Source: Isoetes taiwanensis
Taxonomy: Eukaryota > Streptophyta > Lycopodiopsida > Isoetales > Isoetaceae
Reading direction: 5' to 3'
NCBI GenBank assembly: GCA_021234155.1
Contig: JAJEKV010000033.1
Coordinates: 8,114,635 to 8,178,634 of the forward strand
Length of the DNA: 64,000 nucleotides
In this document: positions 11,265-23,203 of the stretch, one piece after another
Layout: each line of letters opens with the position of its first letter
Numbering within the stretch: position 1 is the stretch's first letter
The notes under the pieces: model-generated
Told to the model about the DNA's origin: nothing
Seen by the model: the letters and a program-made list of their open reading frames with translations, nothing else
Databases searched by the model: none
Made by a program: the position numbers and the translations under genes

Positions 11265-12395
11265 TTCGTGCACCTTCTCAGCACTTTCTCAGGTAGAGAG
11301 AGCTCAGGATCAAATGGATCGAGATCAAGAATCGAGAAGCATTGGGTTCGCGGGTACTATTTTCCCTCTTTTTTTTTCATCATTTTCATTTCCTTTGTTT
11401 TTTCGTATAATGAATGTTCTAGTTACAATAAAGGATTACTATTCCGTTCTTGATTTTATTGTTATCATATTTGTTACGAGTAATGGTCTATAAATAATTG
11501 CTACTTATTACTAATTTGAAAATATCTTGATGTGAACTTAAAGCCACTCATAAAACCTCTTCACATGTCTAATGGATTTTGTGACCATCCACAACTTTTA
11601 AAGAATATATCTAAAAAAAATTAAAGAAATTTACAGAAATTTATCGCGGCGGTGGCCGCCGCGAACATTTCTCTTGTCAGGGCTTTCAAAATCCCCTCAC
11701 GGTAATATTTCAATAATCAAGAACTATGGAACAATTAAATATGGATAGTCCTGGTGTTAAATCCAGGACGAATATATGGGGCACGTCTTTACCTTGAATG
11801 GAGTCATATAGTGTAATTATTTTATATTATGTAGATATAAGTCTAGGTAAAAACGTCTCAGATATACTGTGGTGTGAGATATGGAATTAATAGTAGTTAT
11901 TTATTACCATTGCCAAGAGCAGATCACAAAAATACCTAATATCTGTAGTAGTTCTCTGCAACAGATGAAGCTTGTGCTGCTTCTGTGCTCCAGCGACGGC
12001 GGTGCAATGTGCCATAGCCAGCAAGCTACTCCGGCGGCATAGCAACAACAGGACGCCCGCTTGTGCTTGCCAAGTCAGTCCTTTTTTTCTCTTTTTTCTT
12101 ATTTTTTTTAAAGCCTGATTTTTTCCTCAGAAAGGTACGTGCCAGTTTTAGGGGAAAGCATCAATCAAGAATATTCTAAAAGCATATTTGTAGGAAAATT
12201 ATATATATTAGAAAAGATGCACTTGCTTACATTTCCCTTTAGTGTGCAAAAATTGAAACATAATATCACACTAATAGACTTTGTATTTCCAAATATTTCT
12301 CTTGTAGAAAGTGGAAATAGGCACACTAATAGACCATGATGTTCCAGATGTTCCATCCCTTAGAGATGACTCATAACTTGTAGTTCCACCATATA
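11265..12395. other. CACTA intergenic region between divergent genes
   Basis: AT-rich spacer between the minus-strand TNPA-like gene (start 11264) and the plus-strand TNP2 gene (12396). It probably holds both promoters. I see no additional gene; the frame at 11212-11493 overlaps the first exon of the minus gene and is a shadow. Confidence 0.4.
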
Positions 12396-15300
12396 ATGCA
12401 TGTAATGCTAATTACCTATGACTTTTATGATAGGAAATTAACCTCTATGGATCATGTTGATGGTCCTAAAACGTTTGAAGAATTGAAGCGCCAAGCCATA
12501 AAAGATGGAGTTTCAGCTGTGGAGTGCCCATGTACAAAATGCAATGGAAACAAATTGAAGTCACTTGACGACATTCATCGTCATCTCAAATGTAATGGTT
12601 GGAGTCAACAATTAAAAGAGGTGAGAGAACCTTCAAATTTCCATATTTATCTTTTAGCACATGTTTAGTTTAAAATTACAACCATTGCAGGACACTAGAC
12701 GTAAAGATCTGATGTCTCAAACAATTCGGGACACCTTCATGGTAATTGATAGCGACTATGAAAGTCCATTACCTTTGGAAGGTGCTAGGGATCATTTTCC
12801 AAGTAGAAATATAAGTGAAAGTCCACTTATTGATGGAGATCGGATATGAGATGGAGATCGGGGTAGCTTGGATGGAGATCGGATAACGTGATGGAGATCC
12901 ATTATGTGATAACACTAGCGACCCATTAAAGCCATTATATGATGGAAGTTCATTGAACATGTTATCTGCCGTACTTTTGATTCTTGATCTGAAGACTATG
13001 CATGGATGGTCAAATTCTAGCCTTGATGATCTTCTAAAAGTTTTGGGAGGACAGTTGTTACCCAAAGGAAACTTATTGCCACGATCATCTTATTATGCAC
13101 AAAAATTGATGAAGGATCTTGGTCTGGAGTATGAATCTATCCATGCTTGCCCAAATGATTGTATTCTGTATAGAGGGGAGTATGCTAATCTTGAGTCTTG
13201 CCCTAATGAAAAATGCCAAGAAAGTCGATGGAGCAAAAAAGGCAAACCTAGTGCACGTAAAGTTGTGCGTTACTTCCCTGTCGTACCTCGACTACTGAAA
13301 CTATATGAATGTCCATCAATGGCAAGACATATGACATGGCATGCTAACAATGTAAGTAAAGATGGCATTTGCAGATATGTCTCTGATTCACCAGCATGGC
13401 AGCACATCAACAACATGTGGCCTGACTTTGTTGAAGATCCCCGCAACATTAGGTTTGGTTTGGCATTTGATGGCGTAAGCCCGTTTAGTGAGATGAGATC
13501 TAACTGGAGTACTTGGCCTGTTATGTTGGTAAATTACAATATTGAACCATGGTTAGCTACGAAGCCGCATTTTATTATGTTGATATTGTTGATTCCTGGA
13601 CCACAGCAAGTACCTTCTTCAAAAATTGATGTTTACATGAGTCTTATTGTGGAAGAGTTCCATAAGCTTTGGGAAGGAGTAAAAGCATTTGACTTCAGCA
13701 AGCCTACTTTGGAGAGGGAATTCACCTTGTGTTTAATGATCATGTGGACTATACATGACTTTCCTGCATATGGTTTGTTGGCAGGATGTGTAACCCATGG
13801 ATATCGAGCATGTCCCCACTGTGGACCTGATATTCATGTTCGCAAGTCTAGCAGTCTTAAAAAATTTATTTATGCAGGCCATCGCCGATATCTTCCCATT
13901 GATCACAATTTTCGGAGAATGAAAGTATTTGATGGGAAAATTGAATTTGGAACAGCCCCAAATCTTGTGGAACCTACTGATATACAAAATTGGATAATGG
14001 AAAAGGAAGAATGGGAGAGAAAGGAGTTGTCTCGAAAAGAATTGAAACAAAAAAAGAAACTTGATGATGCAGATGATGATCCAGTGAAAAGGACGGGGTG
14101 GAAACGCCTTTCAATATTTTATGAGCTTCCATATTGGGAGGTATGTCATGCTTGCATATGTATATATGTACTTAGTAACTTATGTCATTACGTGTACTTA
14201 TCTTATTTCATATTACATATTACAGCATCTTCTTATCCGAAACACACTAGATGTGATGCACGTGGAGAAAAATGTTGCAGAAAATATAGTTAAAACAATA
14301 CTTGGAGATGCTGACAAGGACAATGAAAAGGTAGAGAGGACATGAGAGAGATTGGAATTCGTGAGTCCCTCTGGTCTCAATCACAAAACGGTAAAGTTAT
14401 TTTACCTCATGCTCCGTATGTTCTTACAAAAAAGAAAAAAAAAGCTTTCTTTCTTTGTTATACAAAGTGTGAAACCTCCGACAGGATTGTCCTCTAACTT
14501 CAAAAGATGTGTTGCAAATGGAAAGCTCAAATCGATGAAATCACATGATTATCATATTCTTCTTCAGCAGTTCCTTCCTTTGGCTATACGTGATTGTCTA
14601 GGAGAAGGACTCAGTGCTTTGCTTAAGCAAATTACTGCAAAAGAGATTCATTTGAGTGAGATGAGTAACTTGAAGAGCGAAGCTGTGAATGTGTTATGCT
14701 TGCTTGAGAAGCATTTTTCGCCATCTTTTTTCACGATCATGACGCATCTCGTCATACATCTAGTAGAAGAGCTAGCTATTTGTGGGCCTGTGACTGCACG
14801 ATGGATGTATCCCATTGAGAGATTCTTAAAACATCTCAAGAAATATGTTCGCAACATGGCATATCCAGAGGGATCCATTGCTGAAGGATATATAATTAAT
14901 GAAGCAATTACTTTCACCACCATGAAGGAGGACAAAAATATCGAACTTTTAGGTGAATATGATGGTGTCTTGGACGTAACACGTCTGAGGTTTTGGAAGG
15001 CAAAGGAACTTTGATAAAGTTGGATGTATCATTGCGACAACAAGCACATGAATGCATTCTAGCAAATTCAACCATCATCAACACATGGAGATTGTAAGTA
15101 TTCAGTTTTATAATTTAGATTGATGTGCTTTAATGACAAAGTTAACTTTCAACCTGTTAATAACAGAAAATATGACCAATCACAACATGGTGTCTTTTCT
15201 GGGCGCAAGCGACCGAGGGAGCAGGTTATGAACTTTCCAGAGTGGCTTAAAATGGAAGTCCAGCGTATGGTTCAAAATGAGGAGCAAGTAGATCCATTGT

Positions 15301-15970
15301 TGCTTGACCTTGCTTTTGGAGTTGAAGAATATGCTACAAGTTATAAAAGCATGTGGGCATATGGTTGGCATTTACGAGTGCAAGACTTAGACGCAAAGCA
15401 AGTGACACAAGATTCAGGCATTTCTGCAATATTTCAATCTACGAGCCGTAGTAGTGCTAAAGACAAGCATCCAATTGAAGCTCACATAGAATATTTTGGC
15501 AAAATTCAACAGATTTTACAGGTTCTATTAGTACTTGTAAATATATTATTAATACTATAGTACATTTAATTGATAACACTAATTCTTTTTTCGTGGTTTT
15601 GTAGGTCTGTCTTGGTTCATCGCATGTGGTGCTTTTGCAATGCCATTGGTATAGGCCTGATATTATTGGACAACGAGCATCTACAAAATTTGACAAGTAT
15701 GGCTTTCAACTGGTGGACACTACAAAAGCTGCATATAAATCTAATTCAAGTTCTCAACCCTTTGTCTTTCCAGAACATGTCCAACAGGTAAAACTGCAAT
15801 TATAGTTTCTTACTTGCAATAATTTTTTTGTGAAATCGTCTGGTTAATCATTCAAATATATGCAGGTTTTCTATTTTGATGATCCACATAACGTAGGTTG
15901 GTCTATTGTGCTCCAAAACCCATCTCGTAGATGGGCTACTACTTACGATGAAAGTGAAAAAGTAACTTGA
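12396..15970 (+). pseudogene. TNP2-type CACTA transposase (Transpos_assoc, TNP2, DUF4218, DUF4216), frameshifted
   Basis: Exon 12396-12620 encodes the transposase-associated domain (ECPCTKCNGNKLKSLDDIHR). Exon 12693-14140 holds the TNP2 body (CPNDCILYRGEYANLESCP; GLLAGCVTHGYRACPHC). Exon 14225 onward has the NTLDVMHVEKNV motif and DUF4218 (LEKHFSPSFFTIMTHLVIHL; ICGPVTARWMYPIERF; EGSIAEGYI). Exons about 15169-15521, 15605-15787 and 15866-15970 give DUF4216 (STKFDKYGFQLVD; PEHVQQVFYFDDP) ending at TGA 15970. In a working element this is the DDE-type nuclease cutting at the CACTA ends. Frame breaks occur at the 12829-12910 repeats and near 14343, 14470 and 15005. Family order and length are normal, so it is a recently decayed full-length gene. 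Confidence 0.85.
12829..12910 (+). repeat. Four-copy short repeat that breaks the TNP2 frame
   Basis: GATGGAGATC recurs at 12832, 12850, 12871 and 12890, spaced 18-21 bp. The upstream frame ends at TGA inside the array, and the conserved DPLCDNTSDPLKPLYDGSS frame resumes after it. Uneven unit length explains the loss of frame. Confidence 0.6.
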
Positions 15971-16742
15971 TGACATACTTGTATTTCATAAATCTTGTCT
16001 TGTAATATATCTCTCTTTCATTTTTGTAGTTCACAAGTGCAATTTAATTCAATTTTACGGTTCTGACATTGTAATATGATAATGTATGATCTTATAAATT
16101 AAATAAGAAACAAAAGTGAAGTCTATGCTTCTACTTTTTCACTATAGCAATATTATAACACAATGAATGAGGAGTTTTATAGTTACACTTAAATAAAAAA
16201 TATAGATAGTTGCCCGTATGATTACATGGCACTTGTATATATGCCACTTGTATTGAACAAATGGCAAAAGTCCCACCACACTTTAATGGCAAATAGAAGT
16301 CACTTATACAAGTGTCATTTGTTCATCTGCAAATGGCACCAACAAGCAGCACTAACATGTCACTTGTTAGTTTGCCATTTACGTCGCTCAAAATGGCAAA
16401 ACATTGCCCACACTTAGATGGCACATTCAAGTCACTTAGACATGTGACGTTTATTGCAACACAAATGGCACAAATAGGCAGCACTTATGGGGCACTTACA
16501 TGACACTTATTAGTTTGCCATTTATGTAGGTAGAAATGGCAAAATATTGACCACACTTAAATGGCACATGCATGACACTAATCTATGTGCCATTTATAAG
16601 GCAAACAAATGGCAACATAACTGTCACTTAAATGGCACATACTTGTCACGTTTTGTTATGTGCCAATTACAATGATACAAATGGCAAATTCATGAAATTG
16701 TGCCATTTCTTCGTGCCATTTATGCACATTTTTGTAGTAGTG
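15971..16742. repeat. Right sub-terminal repeat region of the CACTA element
   Basis: From about 16225 to 16735 there are more than 20 AAATGGCA / TGCCATTT motifs in both orientations with CACTT and TGACACTTA variants, mirroring the left end. 15971-16224 is AT-rich 3' flank of the transposase gene with no feature seen. Confidence 0.75.
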
Positions 16743-16781
16743 TTTGCAGATGAGTTGAATCAAGCTATGGCATCATTGTAG

Positions 16782-16812
16782 AACCATCATTCAATTAAAT
16801 TGGGTTTATGTC
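16782..16812. repeat. Left terminal inverted repeat of the 12.4-kb element
   Basis: A 31-bp end beginning AACCATCAT, preceded by target duplication GTAG (16778-16781). It pairs with 29156-29186 with two mismatches; homology stops abruptly inward. Confidence 0.8.
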
Positions 16813-16981
16813 TTAATTTTGGGACAAATTTCATATTGCATGTTTTTAGTAGCATATTCAAATTCACACATTTCACCTCAAAATTATGAAAACGTAATAT
16901 CATGTTATTTACAAAATAGTCAATATTTCACAATATAGCACCATATCATAAAAACGTGATAACAAAAATTTACATAGTTAT

Positions 16982-19770
16982 TCAACTTTCTTCAAGCACC
17001 CCCAATAATATCATAGCCTTCTTCCTGACATCCTGAGGTATTGTAATTCTCGCATTTCTAGCTGGAATAGTGTTTGGAGTCCATGAGTACAAAACACTTT
17101 CATAGTCTAGCCAAAGATCGAGGATCACTTTCGGATTTCTCCTCCGTCTCTTTGTCCAACAACGAGTACCTTTCTTTATCCGATCACGTTGGTCAACCGA
17201 TGCTTTGGACACCACCATTCCACCCGCACATGGTTGAAGTTAATATTACCTTCTTCTTTGCAAATATCGGAGATAGTGAACCCCAACCACACTTTGGATA
17301 TGTATCTAAATCGATGGCTTTACTACCACAAATTGGTGGCATTACAAGTCGATTGGAAGGTTCATAAGCATCCATGCCTAGAAACTTTGGCCTATTGTTC
17401 TTAGGACCAACATAGTGTTTGTCGGAAGGAGGAGGAGCATATTGCTTGCGAATGCTACTTACGGTGTCATCAAAATCCTCAGCACTGCTAAGGTCTTCCA
17501 CCTAGTCTTAGGCAACCACCCTTCTTTCAATTCATCCGAGGATGTGTCTATCTCCCCAACGGGTTAATCACCTTCTTCCGGTAAGCCACCAAGGCACGGT
17601 TGGTGTCATCTGGATTGGTTTGCCAATGCTTTTATATAGTCTTGGATTCCTTCCTTAGTCAATCCCAATTGCTTCACTTCTTCAGTGGGTTTTAAAGCTT
17701 TTGGTTGACCTAGAGGTATCATAGGCTTGCCATTCTCATCTCTACGCCATATTTCCTCCCCTCCTCTCCACTCATCCTCCGAAGGTCTCATCTTCCATTG
17801 GAAGATTGGAATCCCATCTCTCACCCAAAAGTGAACTGCAGAGGCCTGGAATGACCTTCAAGATCCAATGTATAACCATCCACAAAGCTCTTCCAATCGG
17901 GCACTTCTTCTATGAGAGAAGCTATAGGGTTTGGAGTAGTGCATTCATGCAAGATTTCCATTAGCCTAGGAAAGTTGGTCCTTTGTTTCTTTGCCCAAGT
18001 ATACAACTATATTTGCCAAATAATGCATCCACATCCTCATGGGTATGCGGGCATAAGAAACCCTAAATTAACTCTTTCAAATATCCCCCAATTTGTTAAG
18101 TAGGATAGGAAAGAAAACATCCACCTGTTCTTATTTTGGCCAAAGCACAATTATCAAGTTGCAAGAGAAACCTTTTGGGTAGATCTTGAGGTTTAGCACG
18201 ATGAAGTTGAAGCTCCAACATGTTCATTAGACCCATGCTTCCTAAACCTTGCCTTTGCTGAACTTTTCAATATTGTTAGGGTTTCCATCTAACAATGCTC
18301 TATGTAGTGCACGGCTAGTCAGAAGGTCCCGGAGGTGACCATTGTATCCATTTTCATAGTTTCTCAAACACCTCATGATACTCCCAATATGAAAATCGGA
18401 CCATCACTCCACAACTCCAAACTAAAATGGCCATAGTAGGTTTGATTACGCCCATGCAAGATTGCCCTGATCATTGAGATCTGTAAAGGGTATGATCTTC
18501 CACATGACTTTGGTATGTACTTGAATTGTGGAAGACAAGTCTTTTGTTTGGTCCATCTTGTCATGTATAATACATAAATAGTTATTGGGTTCCAATGTAG
18601 ATAAAGTCCTCCACATCCAATAACATGATCTACATGATAGTTGGTCAGTCATATGGTCCTTCATATGCTCCCTTATCCTAGCCCTTTGACTAGGTTGCAC
18701 AGTCTTATCAAGAGTCTCCTTCAACTTAGCACATAAATTGCACTTTGCAAAGTTGTTTGAAGTTGCTATGGTGACATGATTGAAATGCTTCTTCCATAAC
18801 CTACTAAAGCTAGGTTGGGATATTGGAAGAATTCCCAATTCTCGAAGTAGGGAATTCACTTCTTCCAAAATACTCTTTTGAGTACAATGTGATGGCAACC
18901 TTTTCTCAACAAGCTGCTCTTCCCTTTTCATCCCTTCTCGCTTTTTGTGTGGCATAGACTGCATTGAAATCAATATATTTTTCAAATATCTCCCCGGCAG
19001 CCGGGGTCCTAGCCATTGGTCTCAACAAACCATTATTTCCATGTAAAGCAATCCTGTTCCCCCTGCACTGCTTTTTTTTTTGCCAATTATGCCATGAAGA
19101 AGTTGGAATTGCATGGATACTCGCCATGCTTTTGCACATATCCATTTGCCTAGCAAAGGGTATCTTTTTTCTGTTTGGGTTTCTTTCATCTTGAAGTGCA
19201 TGCTCGAAGATTGTGTACATGTAGGTCCTCCTCTCATCAACAGGTGTACTCTTGAAAAGTGGCTCTTGCTTCCACCAATTGTTCTATTGTGAAGAATTGC
19301 ATACAATCACTCAACAACAATCGAGCCCCTAACCTTCACCATTGTCTCACGTTTGGTGTCACTAATCAACTTGGCTCTTTCTGCTAGGATAATGTCGGCA
19401 ACCGATACTTCTCCCCTTTTGCCTAGGTTTAGAGTTCCAAGCGCCAATGGATCAATATCAAGACAATCATTGTCCCCAACAACCTCGGGCTCGGAAAAAT
19501 ATAATCCTCCACAAATTGAACACTACTTATAGGCCATGCCATGATGCAAGGAACCTCCAATTGCTTGACACAACCAAAACATTCCTTGTCACCCAAACCT
19601 TTACCTTTCAGGTTGTCTTCCAACATCGAAATTGCAATACCAATATTGTCTTCCCCTAGCCTTTCATCATTAATGGCTTGACCCGGGATCGCTAGCACAA
19701 TGACTCCTTGGCCTACTATTTCCTTGTTGCACTTGTGCATGATTCTCACCTTCTTGTTCCTCCATTGCAC
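16982..19770 (-). pseudogene. DUF7869-type (RNase H-like) transposase, multiply frameshifted
   Basis: Reading from 19770 down through several frames reconstructs one long protein-like path. A CxxC segment (FAKCNLCAKLKETLDK, about 18720-18770) precedes HDKMDQTKDL (about 18560), then ALHRALL (about 18300). QLDNCALAKI (about 18150) follows, then LGIFERVNLGFLMPAYPHED and VDALFGKY (about 18000-18060). The LDNC...H-E-D-x-D layout is what I know from DUF7869 proteins of seed-free plants and animals, with an RNase H-like core. A C-terminal tail runs to about 16982 (KKAMILLGVLEES). At least five frame changes separate the parts, so no intact protein is made. It is the only transposase-like gene in this element. 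Confidence 0.6.
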
Positions 19771-20155
19771 CCTACTATAGAGGACTAATTGTTTTTCTTC
19801 AACATTCTTGCTAGGAGTTGGTTTTCATTGATATTGCTCTTTTCACCATCTTGAGTTGGAGGGGCACCATTGACCTAGGCAAATTGCACCCTTTTTAGTC
19901 AATGAGTAAGAAAAATTATTACACCATAAGATAAAAAAAAACATTACATTTATGGAATATGTAGAGGTAAATCAAATTTTTTTAAAAGCAAGAAATTCCT
20001 TGGAAATAGGTTTAATATAATAATAACAATGGGCTTAAAACGAAATCATTTAAAACAAAATTTTCATGGCAACAACAAAGGAAATGACATTTATATAAAT
20101 ATAATTTTAACTATCGAAAATTTGGATATATGATTCTGAAAAGACATATAACTAA
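19771..20155. other. Spacer between transposase and first plus-strand unit
   Basis: AT-rich. It may contain the lost 5' end and promoter of the minus-strand transposase. Nothing else supported. Confidence 0.3.
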
Positions 20156-20310
20156 TAGGCGTGAGAATTTATTATCCATAATAATATACCCTAGACTAGA
20201 TAATATAGTGGGCGGAATTTAAATGCGCTGGCGTGTTATTTGAGGCAATAAATTATTCACGCTAAGAGCTAATTAACCCTATATAAATCCGGTTCACGCT
20301 CTCAAGACCT
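20156..20310 (+). promoter_or_regulatory. TATA-box promoter module 1 of the 12.4-kb element
   Basis: GGCGTGAGAATTTATT (from 20156), GCTGGCGTG (20228), TTATTCACGCTAA (20254), a TATATAAA box (20280-20287) and CACGCTCTCAAG occur in the same order as at 21385-21560. The first ATG lies about 60 bp after the TATA box. Confidence 0.5.
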
Positions 20311-20340
20311 CCATTACGTCCCAATTTTTTTTTTTACGCC

Positions 20341-20376
20341 ATGAAGGCGTTCGGTCTCTCATTTCGACCTTCATGA
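20341..20376 (+). promoter_or_regulatory. 11-codon uORF overlapping the next start codon
   Basis: ATG 20341 opens an 11-codon frame ending at TGA 20374-20376. This overlaps the next ATG (20373-20375) as ATGA, a layout suited to termination-reinitiation. Confidence 0.4.
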
Positions 20377-20744
20377 AGAACCCGAGGTCTCCTCAAAAGA
20401 GGCGTCGGGTTGAAGAACTCGCTCAATTCCCCATTGATTTTTTTTCCCAATTCTCCTCTCGATTGGGATTGAGGAGGATGATTGATTTCGTTATGGAAGA
20501 GGAGGAGTTGAGCTCCTCGATTCCCTCGATTGAAGAGGAGGAAGAGGAGGAAGAGGAGGAGTTGGAGGAAGAGGAGGAGATGTCCTCCCAAGAGCACATG
20601 ACCGCTCTGCTTGGGGTTGGCTTGACCGAAACAGAGAATGAAATCTCTGAGGAGGAGGAGGAGGAGGAGGAGGAGGAGGAGGAGGAGGAGGAGGAGGAGG
20701 ATTGGGAAGAAGGTCGACAATTGACCCGGTTTTGGAGTGGTTAA
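20373..20744 (+). CDS. Small acidic protein with poly-Glu tracts (123 aa), unrecognised
   Basis: The intact frame begins MKNPRSPQKRRRVEELAQF, where PQKRRR resembles a nuclear localisation signal. It has a short mixed segment, then two long Glu tracts (residues about 54-69 and 91-110) around EHMTALLGVGLTETENEIS, ending EEGRQLTRFWSG. It lies 86 bp downstream of a TATATAAA box in module 1. No domain is recognised. The GAG repeats (20530-20702) make length variation likely. It could be a chromatin-directed accessory protein of the element; that is inference. Confidence 0.5.
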   Translation: MKNPRSPQKRRRVEELAQFPIDFFSQFSSRLGLRRMIDFVMEEEELSSSIPSIEEEEEEEEEELEEEEEMSSQEHMTALLGVGLTETENEISEEEEEEEEEEEEEEEEEDWEEGRQLTRFWSG

Positions 20745-21384
20745 GAGATGAACCAGTTTGCATGTGATTTCTTTTTTGTTTTTGTTTTTGCACCTTTCTT
20801 TTCTTTTCTAACACCTTTCTTTCTTCTTTGTTGCAAAGTGGAAGAAGAGTGATGCGATCCCGGCGGCCCATTTTTGTTTCCATTCTTCTGAAGTTTTGGA
20901 CACGCCTCAGGGCATTTTTTTTTTGTCAGAATTGTGTGAAAAGCCTTTGGGCAACTGCTTCCAAGCCTTGGGCATCTGTACATACAACTGTTTTTAATGA
21001 AATCAAAGCAGTTTTCTTCATAAACTTTGTCTTCAAACAGTTTTTCTTCAAAAGCTTTTTTTACGTACATAAATTTTTTTGGATAAAATCAAATCTGTAT
21101 TCTCCAATTATTTTGGCTCCAAAATTTGTTTTCTCTAAAATTTTGTCTCTCTAGAATTTTGTATCTGCAAATTTTGTCTCAACAAAGTCTCGGGAACACT
21201 ATAAATCAACCACATGAGAAATCTCTGATTCGTCACAGTAACCATAGGAAATTTTCCTATACGACCTAAAACAATTCCCCAACCTTACAAGTCATTTTTA
21301 GCCTTCATAATTTTGCCTTTAAAATCATTTTTAATGTAGCCTATATAAAATTTCTAAATTCTATTTTTTCGAATGCAATAAATG
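20745..21384. other. 3' flank of the poly-Glu gene
   Basis: Pyrimidine-rich then AT-rich sequence without a supported gene. Frames here are broken or low-complexity (poly-Phe/Lys shadows). Confidence 0.3.
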
Positions 21385-21894
21385 GAATAAAATGCCGTGA
21401 GAATTTATTGCATGAAATGCAATATTCTCCATATATACCATATACATGTCATGTCTGGCGGGAAGACCGTACGCCAGGCGTGTTAATTCAAGCAATCAAT
21501 TATTCACGCTAACTTTTTTCTAATTGTGCCTATATAAATCCATTTTACGCTCTCAAAGTTCCTACATTTTCTTCCTTCCTTCATACGATTTGCCGGTTGC
21601 GCTTCTGCTGTGTTTGGATCCGCCAGTCGAAATCTTGGTGAGCAGATTTATATTCATCAATGTTAGATGTTTGGTTTCGGCAATTCCTAACTTACTAAAA
21701 GACTCCGCCTTTTGTTCTGTAGCATCTGTAGCAGAGGAAATCGGAGACTCAGAATTAAAACCAAAAGCAGAGGACTAAGGTCTGCGAATCGAAAAGCCTC
21801 GGAATTAAAACCACAAGCATAGTCCTCCGTTCTTCGAATCCTTCCAGCCTCAGAACTCAAGGTTAGTTTTCATTTAGTTTTAAGTTGCATCTCA
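21385..21894 (+). promoter_or_regulatory. TATA-box promoter module 2 with a spliced leader
   Basis: A diverged copy of module 1: CCGTGAGAATTTATTGC, the palindrome ACGCCAGGCGTG (21470-21481), TTATTCACGCTAA, TATATAAA (21531-21538) and ACGCTCTCAAAG. Downstream a GTGAGC donor (about 21638) and a TTCTGTAG acceptor (about 21723) suggest a leader intron. After it, a segment containing GAATTAAAACCA is repeated in tandem (about 21754 and 21810). Confidence 0.4.
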
Positions 21895-21987
21895 ATGGCA
21901 GGTTTAATCCAAGAAGACAAGCTTTTGCATTTGCTCGAGGCAGAGGAAGCAGATGATGTTTATGAAAACCAGAATAGTTTTTTATAA
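21895..21987 (+). CDS. Possible 30-aa ORF after module 2
   Basis: ATG 21895 to TAA 21987 encodes a 30-residue acidic amphipathic peptide (MAGLIQEDKLLHLLEAEEAD...). It is the first ATG after the presumed leader intron. No homology recognised; it may be the first exon of a larger decayed gene. Confidence 0.25.
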   Translation: MAGLIQEDKLLHLLEAEEADDVYENQNSFL

Positions 21988-22455
21988 ACTTCATCTGCTT
22001 CTTTTTGTTTCGAGTAAATTCTTGAGTTTCTCTTCCTGAATTAATCATGCTATTGCATGCAAGTTTCTATTATGAATAAGTGTAGTAGAAAGCATTAGAA
22101 AAATCTGAAAGATAATATTTGAAACACGCTAAAAGCGTGTTTTAGGGTAACCTTAGCCTTCAACATGAATATTTCGGCGTGCATTCAGCCAGGAGGGAGA
22201 AAAAAAACCCCGTATGCGGATAGATAAGTAAATAGATAAAGGCCATGCAATTATTTACCGCGGTTGGCTGAATGCAATGCCGCCCGGCGTGTATAGTTTT
22301 TCCTATATAGCGGTTTACCGCGGCGTGCAAACAATTGTATCCCTACTTTCAACTTTTCGCTAAACACGCGTGTCTCTTAGTTTCTAAGTTTATAAATAAA
22401 GAAATATAACACGCCCAGCGTGAATAATCGATCTTCGCTCACTTCCTATTGATAG
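21988..22455. other. Spacer with palindromes and third promoter
   Basis: Contains AACACGCTAAAAGCGTGTT (22121-22139), ACACGCGTGT and ACACGCCCAGCGTG motifs and a TATAAATA (about 22391), 65 bp before the next ATG. No gene. Confidence 0.4.
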
Positions 22456-23096
22456 ATGCCGGGTTACATTAATCACGGGTTGGTGACGAAGATGGATTGG
22501 AATTACATTTGGGCCAGCAATCACACGGCCCGGCTCGGTTTCGGCTCCAATCTCCATCCGGTTGAACCGGTAGAGCACCGATTCGGCTGGAGCACCGATC
22601 TTGCAACCCCGGAGTACTTGGATCAAGTAATGATGATGGCAGCAGAGCTTGAGGGCAATGATAGATCGGGCTCTGGGGGCCCTTGCAATCGCCGCGGAGG
22701 CTCGCCCTCTTATCTAATCACTTCGAGAATGCAAGTACATGCATTGATCGAGAGTGAATCGTGATCCGTCATCTCGAGATTCAAAATGAGGAGCTGCGTT
22801 TCTTAGTGGTTAGCCTCTATGCCCGGATGCCCCAACACGAACCACTACCACAGGCGGTATACGATGCAATGGAGATGGCTCAACCAATGGAACCACTACC
22901 GCAGGCGCTATACGATGCATTGGAGGTTCAACCAATGGAGCAGGCGGAGCAGGAGCAGGAGCAGGAGGAGGAGGTGGAGGTGGAGCAGGCGGGGGTGGTG
23001 GAGCTAGAGCCTGGTGTTTTTGCTGGGGTTTTACCAGAAGAATTCACTATGCCCTGCAATGGAAATGGGAGTATCGATAGCCCAGCTACTCAGTAG
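22456..23096 (+). pseudogene. Coiled-coil, Glu/Gln-rich protein with one frameshift
   Basis: Frame 22456-22764 (MPGYINHGLVTKMDWNYIW...) ends in ALIESES. The next frame picks up with IRHLEIQNEELRFLVVSLYA and runs to TAG 23096. The join reads as one coiled coil if a base is restored near 22761, so this is a single gene of about 214 codons with a 1-nt lesion or assembly error. The C-terminal half has a tandem EPLPQAxYDAxE repeat (two copies) and a Glu/Gln-rich tail. No known domain. Confidence 0.45.
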
Positions 23097-23203
23097 ACTG
23101 GGCTTGAAACAGTAGTCTGGGATTTTGTCTGGTTTATCCAGTTTATCCAGATTATATACAATTGTAATCTTTTTCCAATGAATACAACAAATTTTGTCTA
23201 CTT

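Larger units (their letters stand above)
3631..16742. mobile_element. CACTA (En/Spm, CMC) transposon, 13.1 kb, with 3-bp TSD
   Basis: The left end reads CACTACTACAAAAAT (3631) and the right end is its reverse complement (TTTTTGTAGTAGTG, ending 16742). TTT flanks both sides (3628-3630 and 16743-16745), the expected 3-bp duplication. Sub-terminal regions are packed with short TGCCATTT-type repeats. The coding content is the standard two-gene CACTA set: TNP2-type transposase (plus, 12.4-16.0 kb) and a TNPA-like gene (minus, 4.3-11.3 kb). Both show frameshifts, so this copy is probably not autonomous. It also carries captured host-gene fragments at 8.2-10.1 kb. Confidence 0.93.

Noticed and set aside
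20334-20883. Minus-strand poly-Leu and poly-Pro ORFs
   Set aside because: Antisense reading of the GAG repeats of the poly-Glu gene; no independent support.
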